A stretch of DNA of 64,000 nt from Desulfarculaceae bacterium (GTDB lineage Bacteria; Desulfobacterota; Desulfarculia; Desulfarculales; Desulfarculaceae), in contig JAIPDO010000012.1 in NCBI GenBank assembly GCA_021737645.1, forward strand, positions 18,022 through 82,021, written 5' to 3'. The translations under genes were made by a program, and so were the position numbers. The notes under the pieces are model-generated. The model searched no databases. It had not been told where the DNA came from and worked only from the letters and a program-made list of their open reading frames with translations. Position 1 is the first letter of the stretch. Each line of letters opens with the position of its first letter. Below are positions 52,805-60,645 of this stretch, in pieces.

Positions 52805-53683
52805 ATGACTTATTTCCTCTACCCCGGATGCTCCCTGGAAGCCGGCGGCTCCCACTATCAGGTCAGCGTCGAGGCGGTGGCCAAGGCTCTGGGCCTCACA
52901 CTCAAGGAGATTGCCGACTGGAACTGCTGCGGCGCCTCCATTCACTATGTGGGCGGCACCGAGTTGCAGACCAAGACCCTCAACGCCCGCAACCTGGCTT
53001 TGGCTCAAAATCAAGGCGGCTATGACATCATCGCCCCCTGCTCCTCCTGCTACATCCAGATGATCAAGACCGCCCACGAGTTTGAGGAAGACCCCAAGCT
53101 GGCCGAGGAACTGAACCAGATCCTGGCCGAGGGCGGCCTGAACTACACCGGTGGAGTTAAGGTGCGTCACGTCTTGGACGTGCTGTACAACGACCTGGGC
53201 GTGGAGCGCCTGGCCGCGGCGGTGAAAAAGCCCCTGACCGGGCTCAAGGTGGCCTCCTACTACGGCTGCCAGACCACCCGCCCCTACGGCGAGTACGACT
53301 CGGTGGAAAACCCCCACACCATGGACGAGATACTTGAGGCCCTGGGGGCCGAGGTGGTGCCTTTTGAGCACAAGGCCAAGTGCTGCGGCTCGGGCATCTT
53401 CTTCACTGAGATGGAGACCTGTGCTCCCCTGGCGGGCGGCATCCTTGGCGAGGCCGAGGAAAGGGGCGCGGACATGATCGTCACCGCCTGCCCCATGTGC
53501 CAGATGAACCTGGAGATCTACCAGCCCCGGCTCAATAAGATGCTGGGAACCGAGTACGACATGCCGGTGGTTTTCGTGACTCAGCTCATGGCCCTGGCCT
53601 TTGGCGGCGACTTCAAGAAAGACGCCGCCCTGGACCGAAATATAGTTTCGGCCGCCGAGGTGTTGAAAAAGTCTGCCGCGTGA
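52805..53683 (+). CDS. HdrB-like subunit of the Qmo-type complex
   Basis: A 292-residue protein with two CCG modules: YPGCSLEAGG, NCCGASIH and CSSCYIQ, then YYGCQTTR, KCCGSGIFF and CPMCQMN. The cysteines are complete for two noncubane clusters. The ATG overlaps the region directly after the hdrC stop (one base between). In Hdr complexes this is the site of disulfide reduction or exchange with a soluble carrier, so electrons for APS reduction may not come from menaquinol. Confidence 0.88.
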   Translation: MTYFLYPGCSLEAGGSHYQVSVEAVAKALGLTLKEIADWNCCGASIHYVGGTELQTKTLNARNLALAQNQGGYDIIAPCSSCYIQMIKTAHEFEEDPKLAEELNQILAEGGLNYTGGVKVRHVLDVLYNDLGVERLAAAVKKPLTGLKVASYYGCQTTRPYGEYDSVENPHTMDEILEALGAEVVPFEHKAKCCGSGIFFTEMETCAPLAGGILGEAEERGADMIVTACPMCQMNLEIYQPRLNKMLGTEYDMPVVFVTQLMALAFGGDFKKDAALDRNIVSAAEVLKKSAA

Positions 53684-53775
53684 TTAACTTCTAAGGCAGG
53701 ACGTATTGCCCGCGCCTGGGACTAGCGCCCGGGCGCGGGCTGTTTAAACAACACCAACCTCCCAAGGAGGACATC

Positions 53776-54051
53776 ATGGCCGAGTTCGACGAGAGTAAGA
53801 CCATTTGCCCGCACTGCAGTGAACCTATGCAAAAGTGGGTCTCCCCGGCGGTGGATAGCTGGGGCGGAGACTGCCTTTACATCTGCTTCAACGACCAGTG
53901 CGGTTATTATCAGCGGGGCTGGGACCACACCTTCAAGAAGATCGGCATCAAGGCCAGCTACCGTCACCGCTACGATCCCAACACCGGCCAGTGCGGGCCT
54001 TTCCCGGTGAACACTCCCGATGCTGGGCGCGATTGCATCGTAGCTGAATAA
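53776..54051 (+). CDS. Small zinc-ribbon protein (ogr/Delta-like)
   Basis: The 91-residue protein starts at an ATG behind CCAAGGAGGA. It has one four-cysteine site, ICPHCSEPM and later YICFNDQCGYY, close to the pattern of the ogr/Delta zinc-finger family from phage P2, though the rest of the sequence is different. A tryptophan and several tyrosines follow (RGWDHTFKK, YRHRYDPNTG). I recall similar small proteins beside aprBA-qmo genes in sulfate reducers, without a known role. It is 92 bases behind hdrB and probably in the same transcript. Confidence 0.7.
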   Translation: MAEFDESKTICPHCSEPMQKWVSPAVDSWGGDCLYICFNDQCGYYQRGWDHTFKKIGIKASYRHRYDPNTGQCGPFPVNTPDAGRDCIVAE

Positions 54052-54093
54052 ACCAACCCTTAAGGGCGATATTGGCCGCGGGTAGAATTACAC

Positions 54094-54843
54094 ATGGATA
54101 CCACCAACATCGGACGCAACGACCTCTGCCCCTGCGGAAGCGGCAAAAAGTTCAAGCGTTGTCACATGGGACGCGAAAAGGATCTGGTCACTGACCGCTT
54201 GAACCAAGACCCCGGCCAAATCGCCATAGCCATAACCAAACTTCCCGTGTGCGATCATCCCCGCGCCGCGGAGATGATCGCTGATTTTTCCCTGACCTCG
54301 CCGGCGGGCAAGACCATCACCATCAAGTTGGTGGACCTGGCCGCCTACGCCAAGTTGCAGACCGGGGCCAGCGACGCCCCGCGCTCCACCTCGGGCGGAG
54401 TGCTGGTCAATCCCCAGAAGACCCGGGTGCTGGACCCCACCCACCTCTATCTGGCGCTGAGCCCCGACGCCGACGACTCCCTGATCATCCACCAACTGGC
54501 CCACGCCGCCGATCTCATCTGCGGCTCATCTTTGCCTCCGGGCAAGGCGGCGGCCCTGTCCCGGGAAACCAGCCTGCCGGTGGAGTTGTTGGAGCATCCT
54601 CAGGAGTTTGGCGACAAGCTCCTGGAGTTGGCCGAGAGCTTTGAGGTGGAGTTGGACGCCGAGGACGAGATCGTGGCCTTTTTGACCAAGCGCCAGATGC
54701 TTTTGCCGGGACGGCTCATCGCCGAGGGCAACAGCAGCGAGCTGGTGGCTGCGGGCGAAAAGACCATGCGCCTGATGCAGGACTCCAAGGATGAGATCAA
54801 CGCGCGCATCAGGAACCGGGCAGGCTACACCGGCGGCAAATAA
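54094..54843 (+). CDS. SEC-C motif protein
   Basis: A 249-residue protein whose N-terminus is a SEC-C zinc motif (GRNDLCPCGSGKKFKRCHMG), as at the end of SecA, where it binds zinc and phospholipid or SecB. The remaining 220 residues are predicted soluble and helical, with DLAAYAKLQTG, LSPDADDSLIIHQLAHAADLICG and a C-terminal acidic region. The LIIHQLAHAAD stretch looks somewhat like a zinc-peptidase-type helix, but I cannot support an enzyme call. It is followed by a good terminator. Confidence 0.7.
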   Translation: MDTTNIGRNDLCPCGSGKKFKRCHMGREKDLVTDRLNQDPGQIAIAITKLPVCDHPRAAEMIADFSLTSPAGKTITIKLVDLAAYAKLQTGASDAPRSTSGGVLVNPQKTRVLDPTHLYLALSPDADDSLIIHQLAHAADLICGSSLPPGKAAALSRETSLPVELLEHPQEFGDKLLELAESFEVELDAEDEIVAFLTKRQMLLPGRLIAEGNSSELVAAGEKTMRLMQDSKDEINARIRNRAGYTGGK

Positions 54844-54879
54844 GCGCGGCGCACATTCGGCCCCAGGGGCCACAGGCGA

Positions 54880-54911
54880 GGGCGGGGAGCAACCCCGCCC
54901 TTGGCTTTTTT
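54880..54911 (+). terminator. Intrinsic terminator after the SEC-C gene
   Basis: GGGCGGGG pairs with CCCCGCCC around five bases and is followed by TTGGCTTTTTT. Confidence 0.8.
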
Positions 54912-54946
54912 GCCCCACCGTTCCAAACAAACCCAGCCCCCAAGTT

Positions 54947-54971
54947 AAAACCGGCCCCGAGAGGGCCGGTT
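54947..54971 (-). terminator. Intrinsic terminator of the QueG-like gene
   Basis: AACCGGCCC pairs with GGGCCGGTT. On the minus strand it is followed by a TTTTAAC tract. It ends 25 bases after the gene that ends at 54996. Confidence 0.7.
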
Positions 54972-54995
54972 CGGCGTTGTAAGGGCCGGTCGGGC

Positions 54996-55910
54996 TCAGG
55001 CCAGGGGCGCGGGCGGCGGCGGCAGCTCGCCGCGCTCCAGGGCCTCTCGGGCCGCCTTGACCGGTATGCCCGCTTCGCAGGGCACTCCCACCTGGCACAA
55101 GCCGCAGCCGTAGCCGGTGAAGTTGTAGGTCTTGGCAACGTAGTCCCGGCTGCGCACCAGGTGTTCGCGGCACTTTTCCTTGTCATGGCCGGCGGTAGTT
55201 ATGGCCCTGGCCGGGCAACGGTCGATGCACTTGCCGCAGCTTCCGTCCACGAAAAAGCTGCAATAGGCGTGGTGGTCGTTATAGGGCCGGGGAGTGGGTT
55301 CGATAACCATCCGGGTCACCACCGAACCCACTCGCATGGCCTTGCCCTTGGCGGTGATCAGCCCGTCGCAAAGGCCGAAGGTGCCCAGCCCGGCGGCGTG
55401 GGCCACGTGGCGTTCGGACCAGGAGGAGGCGTAGCCGAAGCGCTGGGAGTTCACGATGGTCCAGTTGGGCACCAACATGGGGGCCACCGCCGGATGCCCT
55501 GCCTTGGCCAGGGTCTCCACCACATGGTTGCGCAGGGCAATGTTGCATTTTTCGCCGAAGATGCGGATGCGGGCCCATTCCTCGGCCGGGTACTTCTTGG
55601 CCCGGCGGTTGGCCAGGCGCACCATCTCCCGCTGGGGCAGCACCCAGGAGATCACGCTAAGCTCCTCGGCCGGGGCGGGTTGGCCCGGTTGGTGCTGGTT
55701 GTAGACCTCCCAGGGGGTCCAGTGGAAGGGCCCCACGTACTCTTTATATTGCTGCCAGATGGGGTCGGCTCCCGCCACGAAACCCACCAGGGCCTCGTCC
55801 CAGGCGCGCTCGCCGGGCGGGTTGGCCATGTCGTTGGTGGGCGAGGAGGCCAAAAAGTCGTTTATCAGGCCGGTGATCCAGGCGCGGGGGTTGGCAATCT
55901 TCTTAGGCAT
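54996..55910 (-). CDS. Epoxyqueuosine-reductase-like 4Fe-4S protein
   Basis: This 304-residue protein has a C-terminal dicluster region, CSFFVDGSCGKCIDRCPARA and CGLCQVGVPCEAGIP, resembling QueG and reductive dehalogenases. YASSWSERHVAHAAGLGTFG in the middle is typical of the cobalamin-binding QueG family. It is shorter than QueG (about 350-380) and lacks its C-terminal HEAT region, so a related reductase of unknown substrate is more likely than queuosine synthesis. Start ATG has GAGGAGG. It forms a single unit ended by a terminator. Confidence 0.75.
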   Translation of the reverse strand: MPKKIANPRAWITGLINDFLASSPTNDMANPPGERAWDEALVGFVAGADPIWQQYKEYVGPFHWTPWEVYNQHQPGQPAPAEELSVISWVLPQREMVRLANRRAKKYPAEEWARIRIFGEKCNIALRNHVVETLAKAGHPAVAPMLVPNWTIVNSQRFGYASSWSERHVAHAAGLGTFGLCDGLITAKGKAMRVGSVVTRMVIEPTPRPYNDHHAYCSFFVDGSCGKCIDRCPARAITTAGHDKEKCREHLVRSRDYVAKTYNFTGYGCGLCQVGVPCEAGIPVKAAREALERGELPPPPAPLA

Positions 55911-56015
55911 GGGGCCTCCTCTGGGGTGAGGCGGCCCCGGCGGGCCGCCGTGGTTGGCAGCCCTTAGAATACTGGCTCAAGGCCCAGGTTTGTCAAGAAA
56001 AGGATGGCCGGAGGC

Positions 56016-56774
56016 TCAGCCTTGCTTGAGGCTCAGGGTGGGCTCGCCGAACAGGGAGAAGCGCAGCCAGTCAAAGGCGAACTTGAGTAGCTGGGACTCG
56101 TTGTTCTGGATCAGCTCCAGGCGGATGGGCTCCAGGTCGATGATCTGGGTCAGGCGGCTGCCAGTGACGAACAGTTTGAACTGGTCCAGGTTGTAGCAGG
56201 CCATGAAGAACATCTGCATCTTCTTCTCGGCCTCGGCCGCGCTGGCCGCCGGGGCCTGGCGGGTCACCAGGGGCAGGAACAGGTCGTTGGAGGCGTTGTA
56301 GGCGTCCAGCCCCTGATCCTTGGTCCACTCCTGGGGGGACCAGTGGCGGCCCTCCTCGAAGCCCCGGCAGTGAGGCTCCTTTACCAGAAACCAACTCTCT
56401 TCCTGGGGGCCGCCGGAGTTGCCGCCCTTGGTGGCCCGGCCCAGGGGATAGGTGCGGCAGGCGCCGGGGCGGTCGGGGTAGACGGTGCAGCCTTCCGGGG
56501 ACAGGAAGGGGCAGGTCTTCTCGGCGTTGTCGGCCATGGCCAGGCGGGGCAGGGGCCATCCGTTCTGGCCGCTCTCCACCACGGTGTGGCGCTCGATGAA
56601 CTCCTCGGAGCTCATGCCCAGATGATTCTTCAGGCGCAGCACATCATAGGGAGTGAGCACCAGGTTGAGGCGGCGGCAGCACTGGTTGAAGCAGGGCACC
56701 TCGGGATGGCAGGCAAAGGTGAAGCCCTCCGCCCCCAACTCATGGAAGCGCTGGTCGTCTACGTCGGGCAGCAC
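56016..56774 (-). CDS. YkgJ family cysteine-cluster protein, paralogue 1
   Basis: A 252-residue protein. The N-terminal cysteine pattern FACHPEVPCFNQCCRRLNLVLTPYDVLRLK, then CPFLSPEGCTVYPDRPGACRTYPLG, defines the YkgJ/UPF0153-like family, thought to bind metal. The last 80 residues are helical and lack cysteines. It starts at a GTG that overlaps the previous stop codon by one base. Function is unknown. Confidence 0.8.
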   Translation of the reverse strand: MLPDVDDQRFHELGAEGFTFACHPEVPCFNQCCRRLNLVLTPYDVLRLKNHLGMSSEEFIERHTVVESGQNGWPLPRLAMADNAEKTCPFLSPEGCTVYPDRPGACRTYPLGRATKGGNSGGPQEESWFLVKEPHCRGFEEGRHWSPQEWTKDQGLDAYNASNDLFLPLVTRQAPAASAAEAEKKMQMFFMACYNLDQFKLFVTGSRLTQIIDLEPIRLELIQNNESQLLKFAFDWLRFSLFGEPTLSLKQG

Positions 56775-57520
56775 TACTTGCCGTCCTCGCTAGGCTGCTC
56801 CTTGAGTTGCAGGGTCTTTTGGCCGAACAGCCCGAAGCGCACCCAGGCGTAACCCATGTCCATGAGGGCCACGTCGTCGGTCTTGACCGCGAAGACGGTG
56901 TCCTCGTCCAGATCGAAACGGTCCAGGAACGATGAGTTAAGGATGAACTCACGGAAGCGGTCCAGGTCGTACAGGGCCAGGATTATCATCTGCTGGACCT
57001 TGGGGTTGTCCAACTCGCCCAGCTTGGTGATCCACTCGTGGCTCACCAGGGATTCGTAGGAGCCGTCCATCTCCTTGGACTGGGTGGCGCCCTGGTCCTT
57101 GAGCCATTCGCGCACCTTCCAGGGGTCGCCCTTGGCCAGGCCGTGACAGCGCTCGGAGGAAACCGCTACCTGGAAGCCGCCCTGGGCGTGCTCGTCCAAG
57201 GGGAACATGCGGCAGGCCCAGGGGCGGTGGTCATAGATGGCGCATCCGCTGGGCCCCACGAAGTAGCACCTCTTGTTGTTTTCCTCGTTCATGCGGAACT
57301 GCACCAGGGGCACCGCCTTGCCCGGCACCTGCACCAGTTGGGTGTATTTCTCCAAAAATTCGCTGGAGGTGAGCCCCAGGGCCTTTTTCATGCGCAGCAC
57401 GTCATAAGGCGTGAGCATGATGGTCACGTCGCCGCAGCAGGAGGTGTAACACTCCAGGCCCTTGTGGCAGGCGAAAGTGAAGTCTTGGTCAAGCTGCAGC
57501 TTGGGGCGCTCGTCGCTCAT
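56774..57520 (-). CDS. YkgJ family cysteine-cluster protein, paralogue 2
   Basis: A 248-residue protein aligned over its length with the next gene: FACHKGLECYTSCCGDVTIMLTPYDVLRMK, then CYFVGPSGCAIYDHRPWACRMFPLD. The ATG at 57520 has GCGAGG upstream. The pair is a tandem duplication that remains co-transcribed and overlapping by one base. No partner enzyme is nearby. Confidence 0.8.
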   Translation of the reverse strand: MSDERPKLQLDQDFTFACHKGLECYTSCCGDVTIMLTPYDVLRMKKALGLTSSEFLEKYTQLVQVPGKAVPLVQFRMNEENNKRCYFVGPSGCAIYDHRPWACRMFPLDEHAQGGFQVAVSSERCHGLAKGDPWKVREWLKDQGATQSKEMDGSYESLVSHEWITKLGELDNPKVQQMIILALYDLDRFREFILNSSFLDRFDLDEDTVFAVKTDDVALMDMGYAWVRFGLFGQKTLQLKEQPSEDGK

Positions 57521-57732
57521 AGTTTTCCTCGCCAAAACCCGGCCGAGGATGGCCGGGCCGGTTTGCGGCAAATGCCGATTTTTTCAGTGGTGCTGATTAT
57601 GTACCAGGAGTAACAAGCGGGGTCAACGAGGATTTCATACCTGGCGGGCATGGGGCCTCGCCGCCGGGTAGGCGGGTCCGATGCAGGCCCGCGCGTCCGG
57701 GCCGCCGGGGCCCAAAAGCGTGGGAGGGGCGG

Positions 57733-58083
57733 CTATTTGTCTTCTCTGGGAACCGGAGCCAGGCGCTCGGGGCTGCTGCTGGGCGGCTGGGCCGGTCTTT
57801 GACAGCGCTGGGCCGGGGACACCGTGGCGCCGGGCTCGGGCTCGCCCAGGCTTATGGCAAAGTCCGGGCAGAGCATCTCGCACAGGCCGCAGCTGGTGCA
57901 GCGGTCGGGCCGGGCCAGGAAGGGATAGCCCCATTCATCGGCGGCCAGGGCGTCCCGGGGGCAGAAGGCGGAACAGTTGCCGCAACGCTTGCACCAGGAA
58001 GGATAAAAGCTGACCTTGTGCTGCTCGGGCTGGGGGGGCGTTTGGGCTGCCTTGGGGGCCGCCGCCTTTTTCGGGGGGGTCAT
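57733..58083 (-). CDS. Dicluster ferredoxin (2-oxoacid oxidoreductase delta-like)
   Basis: The 116-residue protein has two complete ferredoxin motifs, CKRCGNCSAFCPRDA and CTSCGLCEMLCPDFA. Ala/Pro-rich tails lie on both sides. Short ferredoxins of this type serve as the delta subunit of pyruvate- or 2-oxoglutarate:ferredoxin oxidoreductases. No alpha or beta subunit is in view, though the gene may end a partly sequenced unit. Start ATG overlaps the stop codon of the thioesterase by four bases. Confidence 0.8.
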   Translation of the reverse strand: MTPPKKAAAPKAAQTPPQPEQHKVSFYPSWCKRCGNCSAFCPRDALAADEWGYPFLARPDRCTSCGLCEMLCPDFAISLGEPEPGATVSPAQRCQRPAQPPSSSPERLAPVPREDK

Positions 58084-58487
58084 GATTGGCTCCTTTTTGC
58101 CGACTTTTGCTCCACGCCTTTAAAGAAGCGCTCTTTGTCCACCACGTAGCGCACATGCACCGCCTTGGCCACCTGCTCCACCCCGTCGTTGGCGCTGACC
58201 TGGAAGACCAGCTTGGCCCCTTTGACCTCGCTTAGTTCGGCCACTGCGGTCACCGTGAAACCGGGCGGGGTGGGGGCCATGTGGTCCATCTCCATGCGGG
58301 CTCCCACGGTGAGCTGCCCGTCCTGCAACCGCCCCTCGATGGCCATCAGGCACGATTGCTCCAGGAGGGTCATCAGGGTCATGGATGAGAGGACGTCGGC
58401 ACCGGGGTTGCCGAAAGCGCTGGCCAGATCGGCCGTTTCCACAAGCTTGTTGGTCTGGCCGCTCAGGCCGGGAGTAAGTTGAGACAT
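58080..58487 (-). CDS. Thioesterase, FlK-like hot-dog fold
   Basis: A 135-residue hot-dog protein. The pattern GNPGADVLSSMTLMTLLEQSC, then MEMDHMAPTPPG, holds the Thr, Glu and His of the FlK fluoroacetyl-CoA thioesterase family at matching spacing. Such proteins hydrolyse acyl-CoA esters. In this chromosome it is coupled by a four-base overlap with the ferredoxin gene. ATG at 58487 is the first start with proper context; two GTG or ATG codons upstream lack one. Confidence 0.75.
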   Translation of the reverse strand: MSQLTPGLSGQTNKLVETADLASAFGNPGADVLSSMTLMTLLEQSCLMAIEGRLQDGQLTVGARMEMDHMAPTPPGFTVTAVAELSEVKGAKLVFQVSANDGVEQVAKAVHVRYVVDKERFFKGVEQKSAKRSQS

Positions 58488-58615
58488 GGCCCCCTCGTCA
58501 TCCACAGCAGGAAGATAATCGGCGGTATTGCCGCTACATTAGGCTATAATTGAATTTAACCGGAATCACGCTCCCACACAAGGGTCCTGTAAACATGGGA
58601 TTGCTTCGGCTTATC

Positions 58616-58644
58616 TTGACACCCCACCCCCCGCGTGGTAAAAA
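58616..58644 (+). promoter_or_regulatory. Promoter of the tRNA pair
   Basis: TTGACA at 58616-58621, 17 bases, TAAAAA at 58639-58644, ending 18 bases before the first tRNA base. The -35 box is perfect. Confidence 0.55.
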
Positions 58645-58662
58645 ACCATCCTCTGTAAAAAC

Positions 58663-58738
58663 GGGCCGTTAACTCAGTTGGTAGAGTATCTGCCTTTTAA
58701 GCAGAGAGTCGCGTGTTCGAATCACGCACGGCCCACCA
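58663..58738 (+). tRNA. tRNA-Lys (anticodon TTT)
   Basis: A complete cloverleaf with acceptor stem GGGCCGT pairing with ACGGCCC, anticodon loop CTTTTAA (anticodon at 58696-58698), T arm GTGTTCGAATCAC, discriminator A and an encoded CCA end. Confidence 0.95.
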
Positions 58739-58752
58739 GCTTTGGTGGAAAC

Positions 58753-58830
58753 GTCCCCATCGTCTAGCCAGGTCCAGGACACTGGCCTTTCACGCCAGCG
58801 ACACGGGTTCAAATCCCGTTGGGGACGCCA
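58753..58830 (+). tRNA. tRNA-Glu (anticodon TTC)
   Basis: A complete cloverleaf with acceptor GTCCCCA pairing with TGGGGAC, anticodon stem CTGGC/GCCAG with loop CTTTCAC (anticodon 58789-58791), T arm CGGGTTCAAATCCCG, discriminator G and an encoded CCA end. Its 3' half lies inside the serine recombinase gene on the opposite strand, as at a phage or ICE attachment site. Confidence 0.95.
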
Positions 58831-60424
58831 GCTCCAAGACAGAAAGGCTTTGCCCTTCAGTTATGAACGGGGCAGGGCCTTTCTTTTGGTGCAAGGCTGG
58901 GAGCGAATACGCGATTTCTATATTGCCTGAATTGACGGTGATGCCCTTGATGAAGGTTTGCAGGAAGCTTCTGATTCGGCTTGGCTCCGACTTGTCTAGC
59001 AGGTAGTCCAGTGTGGATTTGAGTTCGGCATATTCCTTTTTTGAAAGCACGTAATCTTCGGAGTCCGGGAGGCTCAGGAGGGTCTCGTCAACCTCTGCTT
59101 GCTTCTCCAATAATTTTTCTTCTTCTCCTTGCAGTGCCTTGAGCCGTTCTGAAACGATTTTCATCTCTAATTGCCCGGATTCCAAGCCATCGTAGTAGAC
59201 TTGCTTTTTGCTTTTGATTTCGTCCAATTTTTGGGTGAGGTCTTCGGAGACTTGAAGCAGTTGTTGTCTCTCCTGCCTTACGGAGTCATCTATCACCTGT
59301 TTGTAATTTTCAAAGTTTTCAGGCGCGAATATCCGTTTCATGGCGACAGAGATGATGAACTTGTCTAGCTTGTCTCCTCTCAGGCCTCTGTTGTCGCAGT
59401 TTACTTTCCCTTGGCTTTTTCGAGTTGTGCAGCGGTAATAGGGATATTGTTTCTGGTAGTAGCTGGCGATTGTATAAGGCTGGCCGCATTTGCCGCAGAC
59501 TAATAAGCCGGAAAGGATTCTGTCGGTATTTTTTCTTGGAGCACGCAGTTGCCGATTTTTCATTTTGCTCTTAACTGCGTTGAAGGTTTTCTTGTCAACT
59601 ATCTGTGGCACTTCGATAGCTATCCATTCAGATTTGTCTTTCGCCTCACGTAAATGAACACGTTTCCCAAGCTCTTTGCGTTTCCTGGTATTAAAATAAT
59701 GAATGCCGGAATAACACGGTTTTCTTAGGATTTCAGAGATTGAGCTCTTGCCCCATTTATTTGTAAGTCTTGGCTTATATCCTTGCTTCTCAAGGTGGTC
59801 AATGATTTCTTTATAAGTATGGCCTTCTGAATGCATCTTATAAACGATTTTAACCGCCTCAGCCTCATTTGGCTCGATTTCCCAAACCTTTTTAGCCGTA
59901 CCGCCAGTTTCGATTATTTTAGTCTTATATCCGTAAGGCGGTCTGCCTCCGCAGTGAAATCCTTGCTGTGCGTTTTGCTTTAAGCCTCTCATGCTTTCTT
60001 TGCTCAATATTTCGCAATAATAACTGTCAATAAGTTCTATCATGCCTTCCAGGATTCGGCCTTCTGGGGTGTCCTCAATCGGTTCAGATATGCTTATAAC
60101 TCTGATGCCCTGTTTTGAAAGCAGTTTCTTGTAAACAACACTGTCTATCCTGTTTCTGGCAAACCTGCTGAGCTTCCAAACTAGAATGGCAGATATGCCC
60201 TGAACATCAGTGCGGCACAGGGAAATCATTTCTTGGAATTGAGGCCTTAGATCAGTGGTAGCAGTTTCGGCGACATCAACGAATTCGTGAATGATTATTA
60301 TGTTATTATCCTGAGCATATTTCCTTATGTTTTCCAGCTGGGATGGTATGCTAGTGCCCTTCTCAGCCTGAGCCTCTGAAGAAACCCTGGCATACGCATA
60401 CGCTTTGATCGGGCGATTACTCAT
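58790..60424 (-). CDS. Large serine recombinase (integrase)
   Basis: The 544-residue protein has a resolvase domain with catalytic Ser15 in AYARVSSEAQAEKG, RFARNRIDSVVYKKL, then a recombinase domain (about 180-290). A zinc ribbon follows (CGKCGQPY, later YRCTTRK and NCDNRG), then a coiled coil (about 385-450). Such enzymes integrate phages and conjugative elements. Its end is odd: the last dozen residues, ASPTGFEPVSLA, are the antisense of tRNA-Glu, and the TGA stop overlaps the anticodon. Codons are AT-rich compared with the chromosome to the left. Upstream of the ATG no good ribosome-binding site is visible. Confidence 0.9.
   Translation of the reverse strand: MSNRPIKAYAYARVSSEAQAEKGTSIPSQLENIRKYAQDNNIIIIHEFVDVAETATTDLRPQFQEMISLCRTDVQGISAILVWKLSRFARNRIDSVVYKKLLSKQGIRVISISEPIEDTPEGRILEGMIELIDSYYCEILSKESMRGLKQNAQQGFHCGGRPPYGYKTKIIETGGTAKKVWEIEPNEAEAVKIVYKMHSEGHTYKEIIDHLEKQGYKPRLTNKWGKSSISEILRKPCYSGIHYFNTRKRKELGKRVHLREAKDKSEWIAIEVPQIVDKKTFNAVKSKMKNRQLRAPRKNTDRILSGLLVCGKCGQPYTIASYYQKQYPYYRCTTRKSQGKVNCDNRGLRGDKLDKFIISVAMKRIFAPENFENYKQVIDDSVRQERQQLLQVSEDLTQKLDEIKSKKQVYYDGLESGQLEMKIVSERLKALQGEEEKLLEKQAEVDETLLSLPDSEDYVLSKKEYAELKSTLDYLLDKSEPSRIRSFLQTFIKGITVNSGNIEIAYSLPALHQKKGPAPFITEGQSLSVLELASPTGFEPVSLA
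58842..58887 (+). terminator. Terminator of the tRNA pair
   Basis: GAAAGGCTTTGCCC pairs with GGGCAGGGCCTTTC, using two G-U pairs, and is followed by TTTT. It starts 12 bases after tRNA-Glu and lies inside the recombinase coding region. Confidence 0.65.
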
Positions 60425-60534
60425 ATTATCAGTTTAGCACATTTGGAAGCTCCATGGCAGGAGTTTTCGTTTTTCGAATTCTGACCATATACCCCCATAT
60501 TTAAACCCAAATCATAAAACGAAGGGGAACGAGC

Positions 60535-60621
60535 ATGAAAAAAACCGCCTGCGGACAGCAACAACAACCCTCACCCCCAAACCATAACGACAAACACAAG
60601 AACAACAGAAAAAGCCAATAA
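60535..60621 (+). CDS. Possible 28-residue peptide in a C/A-rich stretch
   Basis: An ATG at 60535 follows GAAGGGGAACGAG. The peptide MKKTACGQQQQPSPPNHNDK continues with a basic, Asn-rich tail. The stretch 60536-60650 is almost only A and C on this strand. It could instead be non-coding; only the ribosome-binding site and start support it. Confidence 0.25.
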   Translation: MKKTACGQQQQPSPPNHNDKHKNNRKSQ

Positions 60622-60645
60622 AACCAAACAATTAAACAATAAAAA

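Noticed and set aside
58663..58830. A plus-strand frame running through the tRNA genes
   Set aside because: Both regions fold as complete tRNAs; the frame is incidental.
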